A DNA stretch of 64,000 bases from Ardenticatenaceae bacterium (GCA_020634435.1 JACKBS010000006.1:248001-312000); one strand, 5' to 3'; shown: positions 1 to 8,561, numbered from the stretch's first letter. Notes: generated by a model not told the origin, from the sequence alone. Numbers and translations are program-made.

Positions 1-40
1 GGATGGTCCAGTCTACGCTGTGTGAAGAGAGGCAAAACGC

Positions 41-472
41 ATGAGTGATGAACCAAACTATCTCAAAATTGAGATTCCTGTAGAAGAAGAAAAACCTTTT
101 GTGCCGGAGCAGGTGGGGCCAACGGCCTTGCGCACAGGCGCTGATGCCGTCAAAAATCAGGCAGCCAACGCGGCCAAGCAGGTGTGGGACAGCGATTTAC
201 GCAAAAAGGCAACGCGAGGGGTGAAAAAAGGCGCAGCGGCAGCAGCCGGGGCCGTTGCCGCCAAGGGTCAGCAGGTGATGCACGATCGTGTGGTGAAAGC
301 TGCTGAAGAGCAGGCAAAACAGCAGGCCGAAGCGCTCAAGACCAAAATCCGCGAGACTGATTGGCAGCACGAGGCCAAAGAAGGGACGGCCAAAGGATTG
401 CGCTGGCTTAGCGCTCAGCTGGCCAAATTGGCGGAACGATTTACCCCCAAACCAACAAACCCAGAAGAATAA
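41..472 (+). CDS. Hypothetical Ala/Lys-rich helical protein
   Basis: A 143-residue protein I do not recognise. It has an acidic, proline-containing N-terminus (about residues 1-30), then a long stretch rich in Ala, Lys, Gln and Glu (about 31-110) expected to be helical, including an Ala-rich patch near residues 65-75, and a basic, Pro-containing tail. There is no signal peptide or clear membrane segment. AGAGAGG lies a suitable distance before the ATG. It is convergent with pgk, the two stops being separated by a short hairpin-forming repeat. It might be a DNA- or membrane-associated helical protein, but nothing in the sequence decides this. Confidence 0.7.
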   Translation: MSDEPNYLKIEIPVEEEKPFVPEQVGPTALRTGADAVKNQAANAAKQVWDSDLRKKATRGVKKGAAAAAGAVAAKGQQVMHDRVVKAAEEQAKQQAEALKTKIRETDWQHEAKEGTAKGLRWLSAQLAKLAERFTPKPTNPEE

Positions 473-474
473 TT

Positions 475-541
475 TACCGCAGAGAACGCAGAGAACGCAG
501 AGGTTAAAAAACTCAGCGTCCTCCGCGCTCTCCGCGGTTAC
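475..541. repeat. Imperfect palindrome of the 'CACAGAG/CGCAGAG' family
   Basis: Arms ACCGCAGAGAACGCAGAG and CTCCGCGCTCTCCGCGGT pair imperfectly; read on the minus strand the mismatches become G.U pairs, with a T-run in the loop. It lies between two converging genes, so it may also act as the pgk terminator. Confidence 0.6.
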
Positions 542-543
542 AA

Positions 544-1758
544 CTATTTCTCGTCCAGGGCAGCGATGCCGGGCAGTGTTTTGCCTTCTAGCAGCTCCAG
601 GCTGGCGCCGCCACCGGTGCTGATGTGGCTCATCTTGTCGGCCAGACCGGCTTTGGTCACAGCTGCGGCCGAGTCGCCCCCACCGATGATGACCTCAGTG
701 CCGGATTCCACCTGCTCAGCCAGCAGTTCAGCTAGCTGATTGGTAGCTTTGGCAAAGCGGGGGAACTCAAACACGCCCATCGGCCCATTCCAGACCACCA
801 TTTTGGCCCCTTGCAGCGCCTGTTTGAAGGCGTCCAGCGATTTTGGCCCGATGTCCAGCGCCATTTTGTCCGACGGGATGCTGTCGGCGTCCACCGTTTC
901 GGCGTCGGCGTTGGCATCGAATTTGTCGGCCACGACAAAGTCAACCGGCAGCACCAGGCGATCGCCAGCCATACCCAGCAGCCGTTTGGCTTCGGCCAGG
1001 GCATCTTCTTCCACTAGCGAGGTGCCCGTTTCGTGCCCCTGCGCCCGGACGAAGGTGTTGGCCATGCCGCCACCGATGAGGATTTTGTCGGCGGTGTTGA
1101 GCAGGTTCTCGATGAGCTTGATCTTGTCGGAGATTTTGGCTCCGCCCATGATGGCCACGTAGGGATGCGGCGGATTGGATACGGCCGTTCCCAATGCACT
1201 CAACTCTTTCTCCATCAAAAAGCCAGCCACAGCGGCGCCACCCTTGGCGCGAATCGCCTGGGCCACACCTTCGGTGCTGGAATGGGCGCGGTGAGCCGAA
1301 CCAAAGGCATCGTCAACGTAGACGTCAGCCAGTGCGGCCAATTGGGCCGACAGTTCGGGGTCGTTTTTCTTTTCGCCGGGGTTAAAGCGCGTATTTTCCA
1401 GCACCAACACATCGCCGGGCTGCAAATTAGCGGCGGCGGCGGTGACGTTTGGACCGACCACATCATCGGCCATTTGCACGGGGCGGCCCAACACTTTTTC
1501 CAGGTGGGCGGCGACGGGGGCCATGCTGTACTGGGTGTCGGCGGCGGTAGACGGCCGTCCCAAATGCGAGCACAAAATGAGCGCTGCGCCGTGGTCTAGC
1601 AGGTAGTTGAGCGTGGGCAGCGCCGCCTGAATACGGGTATCGTCGGTGACGGTGATGGTGTCTTTCGGGTCTTTGCTGCTCAGCGGCACGTTAAAGTCCA
1701 CGCGCACCAGCACCTTTTTTCCTTGTACATCAATATCTCGAACAGTTTTTTTATTCAT
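544..1758 (-). CDS. pgk: Phosphoglycerate kinase
   Basis: Transfers phosphate from 1,3-bisphosphoglycerate to ADP in cytoplasmic glycolysis (reversible in gluconeogenesis). The 404 residues match the family's usual length. Visible signatures are the N-terminal VRVDFNVPL (residues 18-26), the SHLGRP substrate motif, LENTRF, the YVDDAFGSAHR block, NGPMGVFE near the ADP site, and GGGDSAAA in the C-terminal nucleotide-binding domain. GAGGT precedes the ATG. It appears to be a single-gene unit here, with no gap or tpiA beside it. The identification is secure. Confidence 0.98.
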   Translation of the reverse strand: MNKKTVRDIDVQGKKVLVRVDFNVPLSSKDPKDTITVTDDTRIQAALPTLNYLLDHGAALILCSHLGRPSTAADTQYSMAPVAAHLEKVLGRPVQMADDVVGPNVTAAAANLQPGDVLVLENTRFNPGEKKNDPELSAQLAALADVYVDDAFGSAHRAHSSTEGVAQAIRAKGGAAVAGFLMEKELSALGTAVSNPPHPYVAIMGGAKISDKIKLIENLLNTADKILIGGGMANTFVRAQGHETGTSLVEEDALAEAKRLLGMAGDRLVLPVDFVVADKFDANADAETVDADSIPSDKMALDIGPKSLDAFKQALQGAKMVVWNGPMGVFEFPRFAKATNQLAELLAEQVESGTEVIIGGGDSAAAVTKAGLADKMSHISTGGGASLELLEGKTLPGIAALDEK

Positions 1759-1782
1759 TTTTACCTCAAATAATTTTGTGGC

Positions 1783-1834
1783 TGGCGGTTAGTGGTTGGT
1801 TGTGGATGGCTTACTAGCAACTAGCCACTAACGC
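1783..1834. repeat. Imperfect palindrome 'GGCGGTTAGTGG...CCACTAACGCC'
   Basis: An inverted repeat with a short loop fills the spacer between pgk and the upstream minus-strand gene. It is one of many different palindromic spacer elements in the window. Confidence 0.5.
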
Positions 1835-2680
1835 CTACTCATAAACAATTTGCGTGCTTTGCAGATCGGCGTACCGTTCATCGTTTTTCTGGATGTTCAG
1901 CACTTTTTTAATCTGCTTCATGCGCGGCACCATGGTGGAAAGTGGGATTTGGTGTTTTTTGGCGACAGCGGCCTGGGTGAGATTGCGCAGCTCTAACTCG
2001 CTCATAATAAATTCGACGGCGGCGGCCCAGGCAGCAGGCTTGTCGAGGTTTGGCTTGTTGGCGGCTTTGAAGTCGCGCCAGAGGGTACGGCCGTTTATCA
2101 AAGCCATTGCGCCGTAGGTTCGTTCCTGCATACCGGGGAGGAGCAGTTCCTCAACCGGATCGGCCAGGGCGTCGGGTTGGATATTCATCTTGAGCAGGCC
2201 GCCGTACAGAGCAAAGGGCAAAATCCACGATTCGCCCGGCACTTTGCCGTCTTCGCTGAGCGACTGCCCGGTGGCGATGATGCCCCGCGCCCGTGCGCCA
2301 GTCAGCGGTAGGTCGAGGGTGGAGGGGTTAATGCTGTCGATGAGCCAGCGCTCGCCAACCTGAGTAAGCGACGCCGTGACAATATCATTGGCGGTGAAAT
2401 TGTTTTGCTCAGAGCCGGGTTCGGGCCAGGCGTATTCGATGTGGATGAAACGGCCGTTTTCCGTCTCTACCGCCCGTGTCACCCCTAACTGTTCTCGGCC
2501 CAACACCGTTTTTAGCAAGATGTCGTAGACGTACACGTCAAACAGCTCCAGCATGGCCGCGGCCTGGCCGTTTGGGGTGAGCAGGGTGCGCATGGTGGCC
2601 GCGTCTTCTGCCAACGTCGCCTCGATCAGCTGCTCCACGACGGGCCACACCGCTTCCCAGATGGTTTTTTCTTCAATCAT
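1835..2680 (-). CDS. Hypothetical protein with C-terminal HTH-like region
   Basis: A 281-residue soluble protein that I cannot assign. Residues about 1-110 begin with a helix and then alternate predicted strands, a pattern seen in NTF2-like folds, but no active-site signature is visible. The last 70 residues (VAKKHQIPLSTMVPRMK and around) look like a helix-turn-helix or winged-helix segment. GGAG lies 6 bases before the ATG. A TATAAT hexamer (minus strand, about 2727-2732) lies upstream and could be its -10 box. Expression with pgk is possible but the palindrome between them argues for separate units. Confidence 0.65.
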   Translation of the reverse strand: MIEEKTIWEAVWPVVEQLIEATLAEDAATMRTLLTPNGQAAAMLELFDVYVYDILLKTVLGREQLGVTRAVETENGRFIHIEYAWPEPGSEQNNFTANDIVTASLTQVGERWLIDSINPSTLDLPLTGARARGIIATGQSLSEDGKVPGESWILPFALYGGLLKMNIQPDALADPVEELLLPGMQERTYGAMALINGRTLWRDFKAANKPNLDKPAAWAAAVEFIMSELELRNLTQAAVAKKHQIPLSTMVPRMKQIKKVLNIQKNDERYADLQSTQIVYE

Positions 2681-2812
2681 AACTTACTCCAACGCGCCGC
2701 CAGCAAACGAGGGCAGCACCCTGGGTATTATACGCGGGCGGCGGCAGAATTACATTCCCAAAGCGGCAGAGGTGAGCAATGACGCCGCTCTTGGTGACAA
2801 CCAACAGGCAGC

Positions 2813-3739
2813 TTACAGGATGAACGGGTCGCCGATTTGGGCCACACGGAACCCGGCTTGGCGCACGGACGTTTCTGCCGCACTGCCCGCATCCAAAACC
2901 GGATTGGTGTGGTTGAGATGGGTCAACATGAGCCGGTCGGCCAAGGGGGCAAAGCGGGCCAGCGTGTCGGTGACCAGCGGATGGGCTACGGGCGGACGCC
3001 CGCCCAATTCGTCGGCGCTGTAGAAGCTGGCATCCACCAGGGCCACGTCCACGCTGCGCAAAGTAGTTTCGGCGGCGGGCCACTGCTCCCAGGCGTCGAT
3101 GTCCGGCAGGTAAAACAGCGATTTGCTTGGCCCCTGGATGTGAAACGCCACGGTGCCCACGCCCCATTCATCACGATGGGGTACGGGAACGGCCGTAACC
3201 ACCAGCCCATCGCCTAAATTGACGGCCGTTCCGCCGGGCATGGGTCGAAATTCCAGCTCCTGCACCAGCGGCGACCACAGCCGCGTTTGCTGAATCAACT
3301 CGCACAGTGGCGGCGTTGCGTAGATAGGCAGACCGTTGACAAACATCGCCTCCTTGCTCAGCTGCGGCAGTCCGCCGATGTGGCCCATGTGGGCGTGCGT
3401 CAAAAAGATACCGTCCGGCTGGCGCAGCCGGTTGCCCCGCTGCGGATGTGATCCCAGCGCTCCGGCCAACAAATTCAGCTGAAACTTAATGTCCGGCGTC
3501 GCATCAATCAAATAAATTCTTGCCTTTTCTCTGTGCAACTCTGCGTCTTCTCTGTGCCCCTCTGTGTCCCGCTTTTCTCTCCTATCCACAATTGCCAGAC
3601 AAGCCGCAAACAACCCCCGCGCCGGATCCTCAAAGGCGGCCGTACATCGGACACAGGTACAGCCCGCGTGGGGCAGCCCCGCATCTTGCATATTGCCGAG
3701 GATAACGGCCGTTACTGCATCATCCGTAAAAGTTAACAT
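2813..3739 (-). CDS. MBL-fold metallohydrolase (PqqB-like)
   Basis: A 308-residue metallo-beta-lactamase-fold protein. It has an N-terminal Cys cluster (GCTCVRC, about residues 25-31) like that of PqqB, the metal motif THAHMGHIGGL near the middle, and a distal LTHLNHTNP motif. Gly replaces the usual Asp of HxHxDH, as in some PqqB-like proteins. No pqq genes are nearby, so a role in PQQ synthesis is not supported, although two PQQ-type dehydrogenases lie at 45.9-48.6 kb. About residues 50-72 (REKRDTEGHREDAELHREKA) are encoded by a copy of the genome's 'CTCTGTGCAACTCTGTG' spacer repeat, inserted in frame between conserved blocks. Confidence 0.85.
   Translation of the reverse strand: MLTFTDDAVTAVILGNMQDAGLPHAGCTCVRCTAAFEDPARGLFAACLAIVDRREKRDTEGHREDAELHREKARIYLIDATPDIKFQLNLLAGALGSHPQRGNRLRQPDGIFLTHAHMGHIGGLPQLSKEAMFVNGLPIYATPPLCELIQQTRLWSPLVQELEFRPMPGGTAVNLGDGLVVTAVPVPHRDEWGVGTVAFHIQGPSKSLFYLPDIDAWEQWPAAETTLRSVDVALVDASFYSADELGGRPPVAHPLVTDTLARFAPLADRLMLTHLNHTNPVLDAGSAAETSVRQAGFRVAQIGDPFIL
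3520..3590. repeat. Spacer repeat ('CTCTGTG' family) inside a coding region
   Basis: The same short words (CTCTGTGCAACTCTG, CTCTGTGCCCCTCTGTG) fill spacers at 10.6, 53.7 and 63.6 kb. Here they lie inside the metallohydrolase gene without breaking its frame. Confidence 0.75.
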
Positions 3740-3741
3740 AA

Positions 3742-3828
3742 TAATGGTTAATGGTTATCGGTAAATGGTTAATGGTTATTGCCGCAGTTTACCATTAACC
3801 ATTAACCATTTACAATTTACCATTCACA
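3742..3828. repeat. Palindrome of 'TAACCATTAACCATTTAC' words
   Basis: The left arm repeats GGTTAATGGTTA and the right arm its complement, giving a long AT-rich hairpin in the divergent spacer before the aminotransferase. Confidence 0.7.
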
Positions 3829-3853
3829 AACCTGGACTGGAGAAAAACGCCCA

Positions 3854-5031
3854 ATGAAACCTCTCTCAAACAAACTCAACGGCATCCCCGCTTCGATGAC
3901 CCTGGCGGTGAACGATAAGGCGAAGGCGATGCAGCGCGCTGGGCTGGATGTGATTGCCCTGGCGGGTGGCGATCCCGATTTTGATACCCCGGCGCACATT
4001 GTGGAAGCGGCCGTTTCCGCCATCCAAAACGGCCACACCCACTACCCCGCCCCGATGGTTGGCCTGCCGCAGACGGTGGAAGCGATTGCCCACAAAATGC
4101 GCACAGAAAACAACATTCCCATCGACGACCCGCGCCGCCAGATTATCGTGACGCCGGGCGGCAAGTGGGGCCTGTACTTGGCGCTGGCCGCCATTACCAA
4201 CCCCGGCGATGAGATTTTGATTTTGGAACCGTACTGGGTTTCCTACCCCTCGATGGTGACACTGACGGGCGGCACGCCGGTGCCAGTCAGCCTACCCAGC
4301 GAAGACAATTTCCGTATCACCGCCGACCGGCTGCGCGCCAAGCTCACGCCGCGCACCAAGGCGATCATGGTCAACAACCCGTGCAATCCCACCGGGCGCG
4401 TCCTCACGCTGGCGGAGCGGGACGCCATCGTGGAGGTAGCCCAGGAAGCGGACCTGTACGTGATTGCGGATGAGATTTATGAGAAGCTGGTGTTTGACGG
4501 CCGTTCCCACCTCTCCTCGCCGCCGCCCCCGGCATGGCCGAGCGCACCCTCACGGTCAACGGCCTCACCAAATCGTATGCCATGACTGGCTGGCGGCTGG
4601 GCTGGCTGGTCGCCTCCCCGGAGATTATCCGGCTGGCGACGCGGCAAAACGGCCAATCTGTCTCCTGCGCCGCTACGTTTACCCAGCACGCCTGCGTCGC
4701 CGCGCTGACCGGGCCGCAAGACAACATCGCCATGATGCGCGACGCCTACCAGCAGCGCCGGGACTTCATGGTGGACGCCCTCAACAGCATCGACGGTGTG
4801 GAGTGCCGCTCGATTGAAGGCGCGTTTTACCTCTTCCCCCGCTTCCCCCAGAGCCAGAAGAACAGCCTGGAACTGGCCGACGCGTTGCTGGAACAGGCCC
4901 AAATCGCTGCCACACCCGGCATCGCTTTTGGCCAAAGCGGCGAAGGCCACCTGCGCTTCGCCATCTCCACCGCTCTGGCCGATTTGGAGCGCGCGGCCGA
5001 GCGGTTGGCGCGGGTCGCGCCGTTTTTGTAG
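3854..5031 (+). CDS. PLP-dependent class I aminotransferase, broken by a one-base shift
   Basis: An aspartate-aminotransferase-like fold-type I PLP enzyme split over two frames. The first frame (from the ATG at 3854) carries LAGGDPDFDTP, NPCNPTGRVL and IADEIYEKLVFDG. The second resumes at 4534 with TVNGLTKSYAMTGWRLGW, which holds the PLP-binding Lys, and runs to 5031. At about 4511-4519 the text reads CTCTCCTCGCC; adding one C after 4516 restores a continuous SHLSLAAAPGMAERT-like sequence of about 392 residues, the normal length. The break is therefore one missing C in a C-rich run: an assembly error or a recent mutation. The substrate cannot be told. Confidence 0.85.
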
Positions 5032-5063
5032 GCGGTGTTCGGTAAACCGTAATCGGTGATCGG

Positions 5064-5128
5064 TAGGGGCGAGGCGGCGCGGTGCGCTTCCCCTAAAACG
5101 GTCCAACACCCGCCGCGCCGCCTCGCCC
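5064..5128. repeat. GC-rich palindrome 'GGGGCGAGGCGGCG...CGCCGCCTCGCCC'
   Basis: Two complementary arms of about 18 bases. The 5032-5328 gap between converging genes holds this element, two further palindromes and a half copy of the GGTAATCGGT family; I see no gene in it. Confidence 0.65.
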
Positions 5129-5175
5129 AAATGGTGGCATTGACCGCCTGAACAAAAACAGACCACCTCGGTTTT

Positions 5176-5213
5176 CAGATTGGGCCAATCTCGAAGATAG
5201 GCCCAATCTTGGC
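5176..5213. repeat. Palindrome 'AGATTGGGCCAATCT...GGCCCAATCTTGG'
   Basis: Each half is itself palindromic. A close relative lies at 41740-41772, just after cysM. Confidence 0.65.
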
Positions 5214-5245
5214 CTGCTTGTCGGGTGTTGGGGGTGGTTTTGCTT

Positions 5246-5313
5246 GGAGGGCGAGGCAGTCCGTGGGTGAGGTTATCGGACAAAGGGCGGCGGTGGTGGA
5301 CTGCCTCGCCCCT
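5246..5313. repeat. Palindrome 'GGGCGAGGCAGTCC...GGACTGCCTCGCCC'
   Basis: A long inverted repeat just downstream of the STAND gene stop. It may serve as that gene's terminator hairpin, though no strong T-run follows. Confidence 0.65.
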
Positions 5314-5328
5314 ACCAGCGATGAATGG

Positions 5329-7539
5329 TTATGAGGAAATTTTGGCCTCAATGGCGGCGAGGCTTTCGCGGGAGCCGACGGTGTTTGGATGATCCGGCCC
5401 CAACCGTTTTTCAAGGATAGCCAACGCCTGCCGCATGAGCCGGGCCGCTTCGGCAAAATCCTCTTCGTAATACGCAAGTATCGCCAGATTGTTGAGGCTA
5501 TTGGCGGTAGCGGGATGGTCCGGCCCCAGCGCTTTTTCGCGGATGGCCAGGGCGCGTTCGAAAAACGGCCGTGCCCCCGCCAGGTCGCCCATCGCTTGCA
5601 GCAGTCCGCCGAAATTGTTGAGGCTGCGGGCGGTAGCGGGATGGTCCGGCCCCAGCGCTTTTTCTCTGATGGCCAGGGCGCGTTCGTAAAACGGCCGTGC
5701 CCCCGCCAGGTCGCCCATCGCTTGCAGCAGGCCGCCGAGATTGTTGAGGTCTGAGGCCGTATCAGGATGGTCTGGGCCGAGGGCTTTTTCATCAATTGCC
5801 AGGGCACGTTCGTAAAACGGCCGTGCGGCGGGCAGGTCGCCCATCGCTCGCAGCAGATAGCCGAGATTGTTGAGGCTTTGGGCGGTATCGGGATGGTCCG
5901 GCCCGAGCGCTTTTTCTCTGATGGCCAGGGCGCGTTCGTAAAACGGCCGAGCGGCGGGCAGGTCGCCCATCGAATCGAGGAGCGCGCCGAGGTTGTTGAG
6001 GCTGAGGGCGGTGTCGGGATGGTCGGGGCCGAGGGCTTTTTCTCTGATGGCCAGGGCGCGTTCGTAAAACGGCCGTGCCCCCGCAGAATCCCCTACAGCC
6101 CGGATGTGATAGCCTAACTCATTGCATAAATTCGCCGCCTTTCCACTTTCGCGGGCAACGGCTGCGTCGGCTACGTGGCGCAAATGCGGCTGCCAGGGCA
6201 GCAGTTCTCTGGGGTAGCCCGCTTTGTTAAGTCGGCTAGCCTCGTTGTAAAGGGTTTGTTCCACATCTGCCTGCGGGTCGCCAGCCGCCGGTTGGCCGCG
6301 CACAAAAGCGGCAATCAGGCGGTGCAGCAAAGCCCCCACCCCAGCCGCATCCTGTTCCAGCAGGCCCAACGCGCTCAAGCGGCGCAAGGCATCGTCCACA
6401 GCCGGGTCGTCCAGCGCCGTATCCGCCAACGGCTCGCTCCGTAAACTGCCCACCCACAGCGGCAAGGGGGCCACCTGCGCGGGGGAAAAGTAAGCCAGCC
6501 GCACTAGCAGGGCCAGGGCCAGTCCATCAGTCGGGTCGGCGGCGTTAAGCCGTTCGTAGCTCAGGGCAAAGGTTTGGGCCACATGCAGTTCATGGCCGGT
6601 GGGGGAATATTCCAGGTTCTTCCCGGTCAGGGAAGGGTGGCTTAACAGGTCGGGGTTGTTCAACTTCGCCAAATAAGCGGCGGGGGGAACCGTGCGTCGG
6701 TACTGGCGCAAATAACTACCCGCCATATGCAGAGCCAGCGGTAAATCCCCCAACGCCTCGGCAATGGCGCCCAGGTTGGGGTCAAGGGCTGGGGGGTGGG
6801 AGCTGGCGGGGTGGATGAGTTGTTGCAGCAGGGCGATGCTGTCGGGGCGGGGCAGGGTACGCAGGGGCTGCACCCGCCCTAAGGCTGGGGGCCAGGTGTC
6901 GCGGCGGCTGGTCACCAGCAGTCGGCAGCCGCCTGTTTTAGGACGATAGGTTTCCAGTAAGCGCACCGCCTGTTCATCATCCAGGTTGTCAAAAATGAGC
7001 AGGCGCAGGATGGGCTGCTGCCACGCCGCCCGCACCAACCGCTCCTGCGTAGGCTGGTCGAGGGTGTGGAAACTGGCTTGCTGGGCGGGGGGCAGTGCGC
7101 CAACGCAGGCGGCAATCTCGCCGCCAATGGCGTCGGGGTCGTTAAAGCTAATCCAGTACACGCCACCGGGGAAGAAACGGCCGTATCGGTACATAAACTC
7201 AACGGCCAACTGCGTTTTGCCAATTCCCCCCATACCGGAGGCAATAGCAGGGGAGATAACGGCCGTGTTCTCCGCCCCGTTGTAAAGCAGCGTAGCGGCC
7301 AGGTCAAGCAGCTCCCGTTCCCGGCCCGTAAACTGCGGGTTGCGCCCATGAACCGCGCGGGAGCCAGGTGGCAGGCCGCCTGCATCGGGCAGTTCTCCCT
7401 GCGGCGGCAGGGACGGGGCTTTGTAGGCGGGCGCATCAGGGAAGTGTTGGTGGATTTCGGTAACTTCCGCTTTTGCGCCTGGGCCAATGGCAACGCCTTT
7501 ACTGTCTTTAATATCGCCAGTGTGGATTGAATCGGGCAT
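5329..7539 (-). CDS. STAND NTPase (NB-ARC-like) with six kinesin-light-chain-type TPRs
   Basis: A 736-residue signal-transducing ATPase. A short N-terminal segment (about residues 13-25) has the GVAIGPGA motif shared with the product of the adjacent upstream gene. The NTPase module shows the P-loop GMGGIGKT (about 102-109), Walker B LLIFDNLDD, a TSRRD sensor and GDLPLALHMAG. From about residue 465 come six 42-residue repeats (RPFYERALAIREKALGPDHPDT type). In this class NTP binding drives oligomerisation when the repeats sense a ligand. No effector domain is fused, so the partner may supply it. GGAGAGG precedes the ATG. Family membership is clear; a defence or conflict role is inferred. Confidence 0.88.
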   Translation of the reverse strand: MPDSIHTGDIKDSKGVAIGPGAKAEVTEIHQHFPDAPAYKAPSLPPQGELPDAGGLPPGSRAVHGRNPQFTGRERELLDLAATLLYNGAENTAVISPAIASGMGGIGKTQLAVEFMYRYGRFFPGGVYWISFNDPDAIGGEIAACVGALPPAQQASFHTLDQPTQERLVRAAWQQPILRLLIFDNLDDEQAVRLLETYRPKTGGCRLLVTSRRDTWPPALGRVQPLRTLPRPDSIALLQQLIHPASSHPPALDPNLGAIAEALGDLPLALHMAGSYLRQYRRTVPPAAYLAKLNNPDLLSHPSLTGKNLEYSPTGHELHVAQTFALSYERLNAADPTDGLALALLVRLAYFSPAQVAPLPLWVGSLRSEPLADTALDDPAVDDALRRLSALGLLEQDAAGVGALLHRLIAAFVRGQPAAGDPQADVEQTLYNEASRLNKAGYPRELLPWQPHLRHVADAAVARESGKAANLCNELGYHIRAVGDSAGARPFYERALAIREKALGPDHPDTALSLNNLGALLDSMGDLPAARPFYERALAIREKALGPDHPDTAQSLNNLGYLLRAMGDLPAARPFYERALAIDEKALGPDHPDTASDLNNLGGLLQAMGDLAGARPFYERALAIREKALGPDHPATARSLNNFGGLLQAMGDLAGARPFFERALAIREKALGPDHPATANSLNNLAILAYYEEDFAEAARLMRQALAILEKRLGPDHPNTVGSRESLAAIEAKISS
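5385..6100 (-). repeat. 126-bp tandem repeats encoding TPRs
   Basis: Consecutive 126-bp units with long identical stretches, most containing AAACGGCCGTGC, encode the C-terminal TPRs of the STAND protein. Such similarity suggests recent expansion or gene conversion. Confidence 0.8.
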
Positions 7540-7555
7540 ATATCCTCTCCACCAA

Positions 7556-7588
7556 AGACCCTAAGGGTTTCAAAAACCCTTAGGGTCT
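7556..7588. repeat. Perfect hairpin between EAD and STAND genes
   Basis: AGACCCTAAGGGTTT, a 3-base loop, then its exact complement: a 15-bp stem in the spacer upstream of the STAND ribosome-binding site. It could partly terminate or stabilise the transcript. A related AACCCCAAGGG palindrome lies at 57.3 kb. Confidence 0.8.
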
Positions 7589-7600
7589 GGCTAGTCAACG

Positions 7601-8386
7601 CTAAAATAAAATACTAACCGCCTTGATGAGTCCGGCGATGATGGGCGTGGCTTTGAGAACGGCCGCTCCTGTTTTACCGGCGGCTTCAACCACTTTGGCT
7701 ACCCCGCCTAAAATGCCATTTAGATTATTAAGTCCCCGCTCAATACTACTCGCGCGTGGATTTTCAGAGTCTATTTCTTTAGATACCTTTTGTATTTCTT
7801 CAAGCGCATCCTGACCATCTCGTTCATCTTTAAACTCCCCATCAGCAATCGCTTTCTTTAACAAACCAGTTAATTCTTGCAATTGCGTGGTGAAATCCTC
7901 CTTAGTCTTTGGTTCTTTTCCTTCTGGAGCGCCCATATAAATATCGCCGCCATGCGCTTGGGCGCCCTCGCCAATTGCAACGCCGCTAACGCCTGAAAGA
8001 TTACCTACTGTAATACCACCTTTTTCGTTCACTTTATCTCCTTTTACTAAATCGCCTTGGACTAAATCGCCATGTATTAAATTTCCCTGCACATTGTATG
8101 TTACGCTGCCCTCTACGCCGGGAACCGCTTCAGGAAGCGGCGGGAGGGTGTCGGTTGTTCTAAGTTGAATAAACGATCTGGTTTGGCGGACATAAGCAGC
8201 AAATTGATTGAGACGGCCGTTGCGCTGGGCAAAAATTACCAAATCGGCCACCTTCTCAGCCTTGCCGCGTCCGCCAATGCTTTCATAATCAATGCCCATA
8301 TCAAAGCACATGGTACGGAGTTCGCCTTCGCTGTAATACTGGGTCAATACCTGGCGCAAATGCACGGGGTCAACATATTGGGTCAT
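7601..8386 (-). CDS. Effector-associated-domain (EAD) protein with hydrophobic tail
   Basis: A 261-residue protein in three parts. Residues about 7-75 form an EAD (key text GELRTMCFDMGIDYESI, then a Lys-containing helix and NGRL), an adaptor domain of NTP-dependent conflict systems thought to make homotypic contacts. Residues 97-150 are a Gly-rich GN/GD repeat region ending in GVAIGEGA, echoed in the STAND protein encoded next. A helical region follows, and residues about 230-261 are an Ala/Gly/Val-rich hydrophobic tail that could insert in a membrane. GGAGGA lies before the ATG. It is co-directional with the STAND gene, the gap holding a 15-bp hairpin. A sensor/effector pair is inferred. Confidence 0.8.
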   Translation of the reverse strand: MTQYVDPVHLRQVLTQYYSEGELRTMCFDMGIDYESIGGRGKAEKVADLVIFAQRNGRLNQFAAYVRQTRSFIQLRTTDTLPPLPEAVPGVEGSVTYNVQGNLIHGDLVQGDLVKGDKVNEKGGITVGNLSGVSGVAIGEGAQAHGGDIYMGAPEGKEPKTKEDFTTQLQELTGLLKKAIADGEFKDERDGQDALEEIQKVSKEIDSENPRASSIERGLNNLNGILGGVAKVVEAAGKTGAAVLKATPIIAGLIKAVSILF

Positions 8387-8474
8387 AATTCTCCTCCATT
8401 GGATTAAACAACTGCACGATGGGCACGTTATCCCCCAGGCCTGTGAGGTTGGCGACTTTTGGTCGCACGGCCAT
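8370..8474 (-). CDS. 34-codon small ORF heading the EAD-STAND cassette
   Basis: The ATG at 8474 has a strong GGAGG 8 bases upstream. The ORF encodes MAVRPKVANLTGLGDNVPIV followed by QLFNPMEENYDPIC and its TGA lies 17 bases inside the EAD gene, whose own ribosome-binding site (GGAGGA) is within the small ORF. This arrangement suggests translational coupling or a leader peptide. I recognise no family. Confidence 0.5.
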   Translation of the reverse strand: MAVRPKVANLTGLGDNVPIVQLFNPMEENYDPIC

Positions 8475-8561
8475 GAGCAAAACCTCCATTTTCACTGGCA
8501 AGAATGAATATTGTGGGCCACATCATAGCATGAAAATTTCCCCAAATCTACCCATTTAACC

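Noticed and set aside
1033..1599. Open frame opposite pgk (188 codons, plus strand)
   Set aside because: It is a shadow of pgk in GC-biased codon positions, with no ribosome-binding site or recognisable protein.
4505..4540. Programmed frameshift in the aminotransferase
   Set aside because: There is no slippery heptamer or stimulatory hairpin, and family members are normally in one frame; a missing C explains it better.
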